The notes under the pieces: generated by a model
What the model saw: only the letters and a program-made list of their open reading frames with translations
Told to the model about the DNA's origin: nothing
Database searches by the model: none
Position numbers and translations under genes: made by a program
Assembly: GCF_009793335.1 (NCBI RefSeq)
Contig: NZ_WING01000001.1
Span: 744,001-808,000, forward strand
DNA: 64,000 bases
Source: Actinomadura sp. J1-007
GTDB lineage: Bacteria > Actinomycetota > Actinomycetes > Streptosporangiales > Streptosporangiaceae
Direction of reading: 5' to 3'
In this document: positions 24,385 to 35,797 of the stretch, piece by piece
Numbering within the stretch: the stretch's first letter is position 1
Layout: each line of letters starts with the position of its first letter

Positions 24385-25725
24385 TCAGAGGGAGAAGTCG
24401 CGGTCGCCGAAGGGGCCGATCACGGTGAGGGCCTGCGGCTCGGCGAGCACCTGCGCGGCGACCGCGCGGACGTCGTCGGGCGTCACGGCCTCGACCCGGG
24501 CGAGGACCTCGTCCACGGGCAGCAGCGACTCGTACACCAGCTCGCTCTTGCCGATGCGGCTCATCCGCGAGCCGGTGTCCTCCAGGCCGAGGACCATGCC
24601 GCCGCGGAGCTGGCCCTTGCCGCGTTCGAGCTCCTCGTCGCTGAGGCCGTGCGCGGCGGCCTCCGCCACCTGGTCGCGGCAGATCGACAGGACCTCGTCG
24701 GCCTTGCCGGGCTGGCAGCCCGCGTAGACGCCGAACACGCCCGAGTCGGCGTACTGGGCGGTGTAGCTGTAGACCGAGTAGGCCAGGCCGCGCTTCTCCC
24801 GGATCTCCTGGAACAGCCGCGACGACATGCCGCCGCCGAGCGCCGCGTTCAGCACGCCGAGCGCGAACCGCCGGTCGTCGGTGCGGCACACGCCGGCGCC
24901 GCCGAGGACGATGTGGGCCTGCTCGGTGTCCTTGTCGATGACCTTGACCTCGGGCGAGACCGGCACCGGCCCGCCGTTCAGGCGGGGCGCGGACGGGCGC
25001 GCGTCGCCGGTCAGGTGGGCCTCGAACGCCCGGGCCGCGAGCCGTACGACCTCGTCGTGGTCGATGTTGCCCGCGACCGCGACGACCAGGTCGGACGGCA
25101 CGTAGCGCTCGCGGTAGTAGGCGTGGATCCGGTCGCGCGACAGCGCGTTGATCGAGTCGACCGTGCCGAGGATCGGGCGGCCGAGCGGGGTGTCGCCGTA
25201 CAGCGCGGTGGCGAACTCGTCGTGGATGAGGTCGCCGGGGTCGTCGTCGCGCATGTGGATCTCTTCGAGGATCACGCCGCGCTCGGCCTCGACGTCCTCG
25301 GGCCGGTTGACCGACTCGGCGACCATGTCGGACACCACGTCCACGGCGAGCGGCAGGTCGGAGTCCAGGACCCGCGCGTAGTAGCAGGTGTACTCCTTGG
25401 CCGTGAACGCGTTGAGGTCGCCGCCGACCGCGTCGATCGCCGAGGAGATCTCCAGCGCCGACCGGCGCCGGGTGCCCTTGAACAGCACGTGCTCCAGGTA
25501 GTGGCTGGCGCCCGCGTCGGCCGGGGCCTCGTCGCGCGACCCGACGCCCGCCCAGACGCCGAACGCCGCGGACCGCACGGTCGGCATCGTCTCGGTGATG
25601 ACCCGCAGCCCGCCCGGCAGGACGGTGCGGCGGACGGCGCCCGCGCCGCCCTCCCCCGGGTCGATCGTGTGGGTGGTGCCGGGCTCCTGCGCCCTCGCCG
25701 GCAGCGTCACGGTGGTCGCTCTCAT
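24385..25725 (-). CDS. M16-family (pitrilysin/MPP-like) zinc peptidase
   Basis: 446 residues. The inverted zinc motif HYLEH is at 75-79, with the distal Glu in AERGVILEEI about 75 residues later; the second, inactive-half pattern GGGMSSRLFQEIREKRGLAY is also present. This is the single-chain 45-kDa form found just downstream of pnp in many Gram-positives and actinobacteria. It lies 104 nt downstream of pnp on the same strand, so co-transcription is likely. Confidence 0.93.
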   Translation of the reverse strand: MRATTVTLPARAQEPGTTHTIDPGEGGAGAVRRTVLPGGLRVITETMPTVRSAAFGVWAGVGSRDEAPADAGASHYLEHVLFKGTRRRSALEISSAIDAVGGDLNAFTAKEYTCYYARVLDSDLPLAVDVVSDMVAESVNRPEDVEAERGVILEEIHMRDDDPGDLIHDEFATALYGDTPLGRPILGTVDSINALSRDRIHAYYRERYVPSDLVVAVAGNIDHDEVVRLAARAFEAHLTGDARPSAPRLNGGPVPVSPEVKVIDKDTEQAHIVLGGAGVCRTDDRRFALGVLNAALGGGMSSRLFQEIREKRGLAYSVYSYTAQYADSGVFGVYAGCQPGKADEVLSICRDQVAEAAAHGLSDEELERGKGQLRGGMVLGLEDTGSRMSRIGKSELVYESLLPVDEVLARVEAVTPDDVRAVAAQVLAEPQALTVIGPFGDRDFSL

Positions 25726-25829
25726 TCTGTGGGACGTGGTGTCGGGGCGGCCGGTGGGACGGCCGGTGAAACGGGCCGACCGGCCTGCCCTTCCGCGGGG
25801 CAGGCCGGCCGGTCATCGCCGTGCGCGGG

Positions 25830-28187
<2,358 letters not shown>

Positions 28188-28283
28188 GGGAAACCTCCTT
28201 GGGGTTCTCCATCGTTCCCCGCGGCCGTCTCCCATGGTTGCGAGCGATGCCGGTCTTCGATCGAAGCGCCCGGATCGGCCCGG

Positions 28284-28305
28284 CCCGCCGCACGCTTGCG
28301 GCGGG
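28284..28305 (-). other. 9-bp hairpin in the rpsO-pnp intergenic region
   Basis: CCCGCCGCA pairs with TGCGGCGGG around loop CGCT. It sits ~100 nt before the pnp start in the leader, the region where RNase III processing controls pnp in other bacteria. Confidence 0.4.
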
Positions 28306-28386
28306 GGCGGATCCGGAGGCCACTACCGAGGACCGGCCGCACCAGCGGCGTCCGCGAGGGTTGTCGAATTGTGCTGGGACACACGA

Positions 28387-28416
28387 GAGGGAGTGGCTCC
28401 AGCGAGCCACTCCCTC
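28387..28416 (-). terminator. rpsO attenuator/terminator hairpin
   Basis: A 13-bp perfect stem (core GGGAGTGGCTC with GAGCCACTCCC, loop CAGC), 6 nt after the rpsO stop codon. No U-run follows. By analogy with rpsO-pnp operons it probably attenuates read-through into pnp. Confidence 0.7.
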
Positions 28417-28422
28417 ACCGTG

Positions 28423-28692
28423 CTAGCGGCGCAGACCGAGTCGTTCGATCAGCTTCCGGTAGCGGTTGATGTCCTTGTTGCTGAGGTACTTCAGGAGCCG
28501 GCGACGGCGGCCGACCAGCAGCAGGAGGCCGCGGCGGCTGTGGTGGTCGTGCTTGTGCTCCTTGAGGTGCTCGGTCAGGTCGTTGATCCGGCGCGTCAGC
28601 AGCGCGACCTGGACCTCCGGGGATCCGGTGTCACCCTCAGTGGTCGCGTACTCGGCGATGATCTTGTTCTTGGTGGCGGTGTCGAGCGACAC
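28423..28692 (-). CDS. rpsO: 30S ribosomal protein S15
   Basis: 89 residues, GTG start with AAGGAG upstream. The S15 four-helix pattern is intact ([50 protein letters not shown]). It binds 16S rRNA helices 20-22 and is a primary assembly protein. Upstream of pnp with an intervening hairpin. Confidence 0.98.
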   Translation of the reverse strand: MSLDTATKNKIIAEYATTEGDTGSPEVQVALLTRRINDLTEHLKEHKHDHHSRRGLLLLVGRRRRLLKYLSNKDINRYRKLIERLGLRR

Positions 28693-28834
28693 GAGGCTCC
28701 TTCAGTGAGGTCGTCACCCGCAGATCCCTGGCCCTGGGGGCGCACCGGGTCCGCATGGTGCGTTGGGAACATGGCAGGCCGCATGAGGGTGCAGCAAGCC
28801 GAGCCGGGGCCCTTCCCGGCGACTATTCACCGTA
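28693..28834 (-). promoter_or_regulatory. rpsO promoter and long leader
   Basis: On the minus strand TACGGT at 28829-28834 is a plausible -10 box, giving a ~130-nt GC-rich leader before the rpsO GTG. S15 commonly autoregulates through a structured leader; this length would allow it. I could not confirm a specific S15-binding fold by eye. The rest of the gap to ribF (28835-28970) holds nothing else obvious. Confidence 0.35.
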
Positions 28835-28970
28835 CCATGCCCGAAAGCCACCCCGTCACGAAGCGGTACCCACCGTGATCACACGGTATGCGGCGTCGCG
28901 CGGCGACGGAACGGTCCAGACCGGCGCGGCCGAACGGTGCGGGACGGGCCCGGGAGGGCCGGGCCGCCGG

Positions 28971-29917
28971 TCAACCGGACGTCAGCTCGCCCGCGCGGGC
29001 GACGTCGCGGTGCATCTCCTCGATCAGCGCCTCGATCGAGTCGAACTTCAGGGTGTCGCGGATGCGGGCCTGGAAGTCGACCCCGACGTGCTCGCCGTAC
29101 AGGTCGAGGTCGTCGCGGCCGAGGGCGTACGCCTCGACCGTCCGCTCCCCGGGCCCTCGAACGTCGGGTTGGTGCCGATCGAGATCGCGGACGGCCAGCG
29201 GGACGCCGGGTAGCGGTCGGAGTCGCAGACCAGCCAGCCCGCGTAGACGCCGTCGGCGGGGATCGCGGTGTGCGGCAGCGTCTCCAGGTTGGCCGTGGGG
29301 AACCCCAGGGCCCGCCCCCGCTGGTGGCCGCGGACGACGACGCCCTCGACCCGGTGCGGGCGGCCGAGCGCGTGCGCGGCGTCCTCGACGCGGCCCTCGT
29401 CGAGCCGTTCGCGGATGCAGGTGGAGGAGATCGTGCCGCCGTTGGCGACCAGCGGCACGCCCTCGGCGGTGAAGTCGTACTTCTCGCCGAGCTCCTGGAG
29501 CAGCGGCACGTCGCCCTTGGCGCGGTGCCCGAACCGGAAGTCCTCGCCGACGATCACGTGCGCCGCGTGCAGCCGCTCGACCAGCACCGACCGGACGAAC
29601 TCGTCCGGCGGCACCCGCGACAGCTCCAGGGTGAACGGCACGACCACGACCGCGTCGGTGCCGAGCCCCTCCAGCAGCTCGATGCGGCGGCGCGCGGTGC
29701 TGAGCAGCGGCGGGTGGGTGCCGGGGCGCACGACCTCGTCCGGGTGCGGGTCGAAGGTGATCGCCACCGAGCGCAGGCCGCGGCGGCGGGCCTCCTCGGC
29801 CGCGGCCCCGACGATCCGCTGATGGCCGCGGTGCACGCCGTCGAACACTCCGATGGTGACCACCGACCGGCCCCAGTCGGCGGGAACCTCGTCGAGGCCA
29901 TGCCAGCGCCGCACCAT
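28971..29917 (-). pseudogene. ribF: bifunctional riboflavin kinase/FAD synthetase, one-base frameshift
   Basis: Start ATG at 29917 (AGGGAG 5 nt upstream). The FAD synthetase N-terminal domain shows TIGVFDGVHRGHQRI and the PHPDEVV strand; the riboflavin kinase domain has RALGFPTANLE and GTNPTF. At the GGGG run (plus-strand C 29147-29150) the frame is lost; adding one G restores ...ERTVEAYALGRDDLDLYGEH to a normal stop at 28971. RibF makes FMN and FAD and is essential, so this is most likely a sequence error rather than a true null. Confidence 0.88.
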
Positions 29918-30099
29918 GTTCTCCCTGTGTCTGACGTGCCTGCCCGGCCACTGCCTGCCCGGTGCTTCCTGTCGCGTCAAGAGTGCCATGCGCCGCCGGA
30001 CGGGGTGACCCCTGGGGCTCCGTCGCGCGGACCCGCCCCGCGGCCCACCGGGAGTCTACTCGCTGGTAGACGAGCCGCCCCGCGGCGGCTCGGGGCCCG

Positions 30100-30801
30100 T
30101 CACGCCGACTGGTAGACGACCAGGGAGACCGCGACGTACTGCAAGACGTACGCGGCGAGCGTGAACGAGTGGAACACCTCGTGGTACCCGAACCAGCGCG
30201 GCGACGGGTCGGGCCGCCGCGTTCCGTAGACGACGCCGCCGACGCTGTAGCAGACGCCGCCGAGCGCGACGAGCGTGCAGGCCGCGGCGCCCGCGCCGTC
30301 GAGGAACTGCGGCAGGAAGAACACCGCGACCCAGCCGAGCAGGATGTAGAGCGAGACGTACAGCCAGCGCGGGGCGCCGATCCAGGTCGTCCGGAACACC
30401 ACCCCAGCGACGGCGCCCGTCCAGACGATCGCCAGCACCGCGGCGCGGGCGCCGCCGTCGAGGGCGACCACGGCGAACGGCGTGTACGTCCCCGCGATGA
30501 TCAGGTAGATGTTGGCGTGGTCGAACCGGCGCAGGACCTCGATCACGCGGTGGGACCGCTGCCGGTGGTAGGTCCCCGAGATGCCGAACAGCAGCGCCGA
30601 CGTCGCCACGTACACCGCCGACGCCAGCCGGGCCGCCGGGCTCGGGCCGAGCGCGACGAGCACGAGCCCGGCCAGCAGGACCGCCGGGAACGCGCCGAGA
30701 TGCAGCCAGCCGCGCAGCCGCGGACGGGTGGGGGACGCCACCGCCGGGGGCGGGTTCTCAGTGTGGCCATGGGGTTGCACCTCCTCGATCAACCTACGCA
30801 T
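30100..30801 (-). CDS. hemolysin III / PAQR-family membrane protein
   Basis: Seven hydrophobic helices and the family motifs GTYHRQRSHR, RFDHANIYLIIAGTYTPF and FGYHEVFHSFT, whose His/Asp residues form the metal site of PAQR proteins. Function in bacteria is uncertain (YqfA/TrhA-type). The in-frame ATG at 30801 lies inside the operator palindrome. The ATG at 30770, ideally spaced after GAGGAGG, is one base out of frame, so either a GTG at 30780 is used or a base is missing near 30763. Confidence 0.82.
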   Translation of the reverse strand: MRRLIEEVQPHGHTENPPPAVASPTRPRLRGWLHLGAFPAVLLAGLVLVALGPSPAARLASAVYVATSALLFGISGTYHRQRSHRVIEVLRRFDHANIYLIIAGTYTPFAVVALDGGARAAVLAIVWTGAVAGVVFRTTWIGAPRWLYVSLYILLGWVAVFFLPQFLDGAGAAACTLVALGGVCYSVGGVVYGTRRPDPSPRWFGYHEVFHSFTLAAYVLQYVAVSLVVYQSA

Positions 30802-30825
30802 CCGTAGGTTACGCGACCGTAGGTT
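30791..30825. promoter_or_regulatory. palindromic operator upstream of hemolysin III gene
   Basis: AACCTACG-CATC-CGTAGGTT (30791-30810) is a perfect 8+4+8 palindrome; a third half-site CGTAGGTT follows at 30818-30825. This looks like a TetR-type operator overlapping the minus-strand promoter. The cognate regulator is not evident nearby. Confidence 0.6.
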
Positions 30826-30897
30826 GGTGTGGCGACATGATCGCGCCGTGACCCTGAACACGCCTCCGCCGGACCCGGTGGGAGGATGGCCGTACCC

Positions 30898-31605
30898 ATG
30901 CCCGATCAGCCCTCACTCCGTCTCGCCCGCGCGGTGGTCTTCGCCACGGTCTGCCTGACCCTGACCACCGCCGGTCACGCGTACGCGGCGCGGTGCGCCG
31001 TCCCGCCGTCGGCGGTCGGTCTCGGCTTCCTGCTGGTCATGGGCCTGTCCGCGCTCCTCGCGGGCACCGAGCGGTCGTTCCGGACGATCCTCGGCGGGCT
31101 GCTGGGCGCCCAGTTCGCCCTGCACGTCCTGTTCACGTCCGCCAGCGCCTCGTCCGCCCACTCCCCCGCGTCCGCGTCGCCGGAGGCCGGCCACCACGCG
31201 GCCGCGCTGGGCGGCACGCCCCTGCACGGCGGAACGGCCATGACGCTCGCCCACCTGGTCGCCGCCCTCGCGGCGGCCTGGTGGCTGCGCCGGGGCGAGG
31301 CGGCCATGTGGTCCCTCGCCAGGCGGGTCGCGACGGCGGCCGGGGCGCGCTGGCCCCGGCCGATGACGGTCCCCTCGCCCGCCCTGCCGGCCGGGCGCCG
31401 TCCGGCGGTACGCCCCGACGCGCCGCCCGGCCTCGTCCCCACGGCCCCGCTGCGGTACGCCGTCGTACGCCGGGGCCCTCCCCCGGCACTCTCCACCACG
31501 CACACCCTCCGGTCCCCTTTCCGGGGCCGGGCTTCGTTCTTGTTCACCTGTGGAGAGTCGTCATGCGTTTTTCCGTACGGCCCGGGATCGTCGCGCTCGG
31601 GCTGA
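30898..31605 (+). CDS. hypothetical multi-TM membrane protein upstream of copper chaperone gene
   Basis: About 235 residues (start 30898, GGAGG ~11 nt upstream; 30886 also possible). Four hydrophobic segments, e.g. AVGLGFLLVMGLSALLAG and MTLAHLVAALAAAWWLRR, with a His-containing loop (EAGHHAAALGG, then PLHGG) facing outside and a long Pro/Arg-rich tail. Its 3' end overlaps the SCO-PCu(A)C gene by 43 nt. The context suggests a role in copper delivery to cytochrome oxidase, but there is no recognised domain. Confidence 0.65.
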   Translation: MPDQPSLRLARAVVFATVCLTLTTAGHAYAARCAVPPSAVGLGFLLVMGLSALLAGTERSFRTILGGLLGAQFALHVLFTSASASSAHSPASASPEAGHHAAALGGTPLHGGTAMTLAHLVAALAAAWWLRRGEAAMWSLARRVATAAGARWPRPMTVPSPALPAGRRPAVRPDAPPGLVPTAPLRYAVVRRGPPPALSTTHTLRSPFRGRASFLFTCGESSCVFPYGPGSSRSG

Positions 31606-32651
31606 CCGGCGTGCTCGCCGGCGCCGCCGCCTGCGGCGGGTCGGGCGACGGCAAGGCCGCCGCCGAGCAGAGCCCGCCGGCCTCGCCCTACAAGGCGTCG
31701 ATGCTGCCCGCCTCGTACAAGATCCCGGACGTCGAGCTGACCGGCATGGACGGCCGGCCGTACGACCTGCCGAAGCGTACGGCGGGCAGGACCACCCTGC
31801 TGTTCTTCGGCTACACCCACTGCCCGGACATCTGCCCGACGACCATGGCGGACGCCGCCGGGGCGATGTCGCTGCTCAGCCCCGAGCAGCGCGCGAAGGT
31901 GCAGGTCGTGTTCGTGAGCGCCGACCCGGCGCGCGACACCCCGAAGGCGCTGAAGGACTTCCTCGGCCGGTTCGACAAGTCGTTCATGGGACTGACCGGC
32001 CCGATGAAGACGATCCAGCGGGCCGCCGCGGACGCCAAGGTGTCGATCACGCCGCCGCCCGAGAACGCCAAGGGCAACTACCTGGTCTCGCACGGCAGCA
32101 ACGTCATGGTCTACGGGCCGGACGGGTCGGGGAAGCTGATGTTCCCGTACCAGTTCGGCAGCGCGGGCATGGCGAAGGACCTCAAGACGCTGCTGGGCGC
32201 GCGGGGCGCCGCCGAGACCGCGCAGACCGCCCGTCCGGACGGCTCCGCCGGTTCCGGCCGTCCCTCCGCGCCCGACCCGGGAGGCGCGGCGAAGGCGGGC
32301 ATCACGGTCTCGGGGGCGCGGGTGCGCGTGCCGTCCACGCCCGACGTGACCGCCGGATACCTGACCATCGTCAACAACGGCGCGCCCGACACCCTCACGG
32401 GCATCACCACGCCCGCCGCCGGCTCGGCGGAGATGCACCGGATGGACATGAACGGCTCGTCCATGAAGATGCAGCGGATGATGACCGTTCCGGTGCCGAA
32501 GGGCACGGTCGCGTTCAGCAAGGGCGCCATGCACCTGATGCTGATGAAGCCCCGGAAGCTGACGGAGGGCCAGTCGGTGCCGCTGAAGCTCACGTTCGCG
32601 AACGCCGGCGAGGTCACCGTCACCGCGAAGGTCGTCCCGGCCGGGAGCTGA
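31563..32651 (+). CDS. SCO1/SenC - PCu(A)C fusion, copper chaperone lipoprotein
   Basis: 362 residues. The lipoprotein signal ends LAGAAACGG. Residues ~55-215 are a SCO1/SenC thioredoxin-like domain with copper site C-P-D-I-C-P and a distal His in LVSHGSNV; residues ~240-355 are a PCu(A)C (DUF461) domain with the Met/His copper motif MHRMDMNG...AMHLMLMKP. Both domains deliver Cu to the CuA centre of cytochrome c oxidase and are normally separate neighbouring proteins; here they are one chain. Confidence 0.92.
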   Translation: MRFSVRPGIVALGLTGVLAGAAACGGSGDGKAAAEQSPPASPYKASMLPASYKIPDVELTGMDGRPYDLPKRTAGRTTLLFFGYTHCPDICPTTMADAAGAMSLLSPEQRAKVQVVFVSADPARDTPKALKDFLGRFDKSFMGLTGPMKTIQRAAADAKVSITPPPENAKGNYLVSHGSNVMVYGPDGSGKLMFPYQFGSAGMAKDLKTLLGARGAAETAQTARPDGSAGSGRPSAPDPGGAAKAGITVSGARVRVPSTPDVTAGYLTIVNNGAPDTLTGITTPAAGSAEMHRMDMNGSSMKMQRMMTVPVPKGTVAFSKGAMHLMLMKPRKLTEGQSVPLKLTFANAGEVTVTAKVVPAGS

Positions 32652-32734
32652 GCGTCCCGGACGGCGCCGTACCGCCGCCCGCAGGGGACCTCCGCGCCTC
32701 TCGTCGCGCGGCGGTCCCCGGCGGGCCTGGACGG

Positions 32735-33622
32735 CTAGGAGACGAAGACGGCGAGGGGCTTGGCCGCCCGGCCCTGCTCCTCGACCAGGGCCAGGAGGGT
32801 CCCGTCCGGCGCGAACACGCCGACGGGGCCCGGCCCCAGCCCGGCCGCCGGGAGCCGCCCGCCGTGCCTGACCTTGCGGGCGTCGTCCTCCGACACGTCG
32901 CGGCGCGGGAACGCCGAGGCGACCGCGTCGGCCATCGGCAGGATCTCCGGCTTCTCCGCGAGCTGCTCGATCGTCCGGGCCATGCTCAGGTCGTACGGGC
33001 CGACCCGGGTGCGCCGCAGGTACGTCAGGTGCCCGCCGCAGCCGAGCGCGGCGCCGAGGTCGCGGGCCAGCGCGCGGATGTAGGTGCCGGACGAGCAGGT
33101 GACCGAGGCGTCCACGTCGATCAGGTCGCCGTCGCGCCGCACGCCGGTGACCTCGAACGCGCGCACCGTCACCGGCCGGGCCTTGAGCGCGACCTCCTCG
33201 CCCTTGCGGGCCGCCTTGTACGCCCGCTCGCCGTTCACCTTGATCGCGCTGACCTGCGGCGGGACCTGCTGGATCGTCCCCGTCAGCGCCTCGATCCCGG
33301 CGCGGACGGCCGCGTCGGAGACGCCCGCGGCGGACGCGCTCGCGGTGATCTCGCCCTCGGCGTCGTCGGTGTTGGTCGTCTGGCCGAGCCGGATCGTGGC
33401 GTCGTAGCCCTTCTCGGTCAGCGCGAGGTGGCCGAGCAGCCGGGTGGCCTTCTCCACCCCGACGACCAGCACCCCGGTCGCCATCGGGTCCAGGGTGCCC
33501 GCGTGCCCGACCCGCCGCGTGCGCGCGATGCGCCGCAGCTTGCCGACGACGTCGTGGGAGGTCCACTCGGCCGGCTTGTCGACGATGACGAGCCCCGAGG
33601 CCGCCGGTTCCGCGCTGGTCAT
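32735..33622 (-). CDS. truB: tRNA pseudouridine(55) synthase
   Basis: 295 residues. The catalytic Asp45 lies in GHAGTLDPMATGVL; the PUA-like C-terminus is present. TruB modifies U55 of tRNA. It starts 7 nt after the DHH phosphoesterase stop and is the last gene of the nusA-infB operon, as in many Gram-positives. Confidence 0.97.
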   Translation of the reverse strand: MTSAEPAASGLVIVDKPAEWTSHDVVGKLRRIARTRRVGHAGTLDPMATGVLVVGVEKATRLLGHLALTEKGYDATIRLGQTTNTDDAEGEITASASAAGVSDAAVRAGIEALTGTIQQVPPQVSAIKVNGERAYKAARKGEEVALKARPVTVRAFEVTGVRRDGDLIDVDASVTCSSGTYIRALARDLGAALGCGGHLTYLRRTRVGPYDLSMARTIEQLAEKPEILPMADAVASAFPRRDVSEDDARKVRHGGRLPAAGLGPGPVGVFAPDGTLLALVEEQGRAAKPLAVFVS

Positions 33623-33629
33623 TGCGGGG

Positions 33630-34976
33630 TCACTGCGGGGGTTCCGCCTCTCCGGTGGGTTCGGCCGCGCGCAGCGCCGCGCGCAGCCCGTCGATGATGT
33701 CGGCGGGCTCGCCCGAGGCGGTGAACGCGGCGGCCGTGCTGTGGCCGCCGCCGCCGAGCGCCACGCAGGCGCGGCCGACGTCCACCCCGCCCTTGGAACG
33801 GGTCGAGACGTACCAGTCGCCGACGTCGTCCTCCTTGCACACGACGGCGACCTCGGCCTCGTCGGTGCGGCGGAGCTGGTCGATCACGCCTTCGAGCTGG
33901 TCGTACGGCACGTCGCGGGCGTCCCGGTCGGTGCGGGCGATGGTCGTCCAGACCAGGCCGCGGCCGCCCGCCGCGTCGCGTTCGAGCCGGGCCCGCGCCA
34001 GCGCGCCCGCCAGCACCTGGAGGTAGCCGAACGGCGCCCGGTCCCACAGCTCGCGGCTGACGGCCTCCGCGCGCACGCCCGCGGCCAGCAGCCGTCCCGC
34101 CAGGTCGTGCACCTGCGGGGTCGTGCAGGGGTACTTGAACGACCCGGTGTCGCTCGCCAGGCCCGCGTACAGGCCCTGGGCGATGTCGCGGTCGAGCGGC
34201 ACGCCGAGCCGCCGGACGAGCTCGTCGACCAGCACGGCGGTCGCCGCCGCGTCGGGATCGACGAGCCGGACGACGCCGAACCCGGTGTTGGACGCGTGGT
34301 GGTCGACGACGATCAGCGCGCCGTCGCGCTCGGCCCGTCCGGCCCGCTCGGCGAGGGAGCCGAGCCGGGCCGCGCCCGCCGCGTCCAGGGAGATCATCAG
34401 TTCGGGCGCGGCGGGCAGCCGGCCGGGCTCGACCAGCAGGTCCTGGCCGGGCAGGAAGCGCAGGATGCCGGGCACGGTGAACGGCTCGCCGAACGAGGCG
34501 TAGGCGTTCTTGCCGAGCGCCCGCAGCGCCTGCGCGAGGGCGAGCATCGAGCCGAGCGCGTCGCCGTCGGGCGCGACATGGCAGACGAGGCAGATCTCGT
34601 CGGCCGCCGAGATCAGCTCGACGGCGCGCTCCCACTCCGGCCCCGGCGGCACGGACGGCCCCGGGGCCGCGGACCCGCCGGAGCCGGCCGGACGCGGCGC
34701 CGACGCCGCGGGCCGGACCGGGTCGGTGTCGGCCGCGGGCGGCGCCTCAGGCGCGACCGTGGCCTCGACCGGCGGCGGCGCCTCGGGCGCGACCGGTACG
34801 GGCGGCGCGGCGTGGCGGGCGCCCTGCGCGTGGGAGCGCTCGCCGCGCGTCCGGGACGCGCCGCGAGGCACGATGTCGTGGCCGCCTGAGCCGTGCCCGG
34901 CCGCCTCGTACAGCGCGCACTCGCCCTGCCGCGCGGCGGCCGGCGTCTCGGCGCCGCGGCCCTGTGAGCCGTTCAC
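33630..34976 (-). CDS. DHH/DHHA1 phosphoesterase (NrnA-like nanoRNase)
   Basis: 448 residues from the GTG at 34976, which shares GTGA with the rbfA stop. The first ~100 residues are Pro/Ala-rich and disordered; a later start is possible. The catalytic motifs are HVAPDGDALGSML, VVDHHASN and the DHHA1 loop GGGGHSTAAAF. NrnA degrades short oligoribonucleotides or pAp with Mn2+. Actinomycete operons place it between rbfA and truB, as here. Confidence 0.92.
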   Translation of the reverse strand: MNGSQGRGAETPAAARQGECALYEAAGHGSGGHDIVPRGASRTRGERSHAQGARHAAPPVPVAPEAPPPVEATVAPEAPPAADTDPVRPAASAPRPAGSGGSAAPGPSVPPGPEWERAVELISAADEICLVCHVAPDGDALGSMLALAQALRALGKNAYASFGEPFTVPGILRFLPGQDLLVEPGRLPAAPELMISLDAAGAARLGSLAERAGRAERDGALIVVDHHASNTGFGVVRLVDPDAAATAVLVDELVRRLGVPLDRDIAQGLYAGLASDTGSFKYPCTTPQVHDLAGRLLAAGVRAEAVSRELWDRAPFGYLQVLAGALARARLERDAAGGRGLVWTTIARTDRDARDVPYDQLEGVIDQLRRTDEAEVAVVCKEDDVGDWYVSTRSKGGVDVGRACVALGGGGHSTAAAFTASGEPADIIDGLRAALRAAEPTGEAEPPQ

Positions 34977-35452
34977 GATGACGGGCGTCCCGCTTCGCCG
35001 TCGTCGTCGTCCTCCTCGTCGTCCGCGGTGCCGGCGTCGGTCTCCCGGTAGGGGTTGGCCTCGCCCGCGGGCTTGGCCTTCTGGGCGGCCCTCGCCACCT
35101 CCGCGTCCTTGGCGCGCGCCTGGGCGAGCAGGTCGTCGATGTGCGCGGCGTTCTCCATCAGGGAGTCCATGACGAACGTGATGGACGGCGTGTGCCGGAT
35201 CCCGGTCTGGCGCCCCACCTCCGACCGGATGATCCCCTTGGCGCTCTCCAGGGCCGCCGCCGACTCCGCGCGCTCCCCGTCGGACCCGTAGACCGTGTAG
35301 TACACGGTCGCGTCGCGCAGGTCGTTGGTGATGCGGGTGTCGGTCACGGTCACGAAGCCGAGCCGCGGGTCCTTGATCCGCCGCTCCAGCATCTCCGCCA
35401 CGATCTGCTGGATGCGGTCGGCGAGCTTGCGCGCGCGAGCTGCGTCCACCAT
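34973..35452 (-). CDS. rbfA: 30S ribosome-binding factor
   Basis: 159 residues. KH-type fold with ARARKLADRIQQIVAEMLER and RRIKDPRLGFVTVTDTRITN. RbfA acts late in 30S maturation on the 16S 5' region. The C-terminal ~40 residues are an acidic extension (DEEDDDD). It overlaps the nrnA-like gene by GTGA. Confidence 0.96.
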   Translation of the reverse strand: MVDAARARKLADRIQQIVAEMLERRIKDPRLGFVTVTDTRITNDLRDATVYYTVYGSDGERAESAAALESAKGIIRSEVGRQTGIRHTPSITFVMDSLMENAAHIDDLLAQARAKDAEVARAAQKAKPAGEANPYRETDAGTADDEEDDDDGEAGRPSS

Positions 35453-35500
35453 GATCGCACTCCCTTTCTATGGTCCTCGCGGGGCCGGGCCGCGCGGGGC

Positions 35501-35797
35501 TCAGTCCTCGTCGTTGAACAGCCGCTGCCGCGCCGACAGCAGTTCGATCTCGGGGCGCCCGGCCACGAGCCGTTCGCACTGGTCCAGCACCTCGGTGCAG
35601 TTGGCGGCGGAGTCCGACACCACCGCCACCCCGATCTCCGTCCTGCGGTGCAGGTCCTGACCGCCGGTCTCGGAGACCGCGACCCCGGGGAACCGCTTGC
35701 GCACCTCCGCGACGATGGGCCGTACCACGGAGCGTTTCTGCTTGAGCGAACGCACGTCCCCCAGCAGCAGGTCGAGTGTCAGCGCACCCACGTACAC
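35501..35797 (-). CDS. DUF503 family protein
   Basis: 98 residues, GTG start at 35797 (VYVGALTLDLLLGDVRSLKQ) with GAGGTGA upstream. DUF503 (YlxP) members lie between infB and rbfA in many Gram-positives and actinobacteria; a role linked to ribosome assembly is suspected from that position but unproven. Full length. Confidence 0.93.
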   Translation of the reverse strand: MYVGALTLDLLLGDVRSLKQKRSVVRPIVAEVRKRFPGVAVSETGGQDLHRRTEIGVAVVSDSAANCTEVLDQCERLVAGRPEIELLSARQRLFNDED

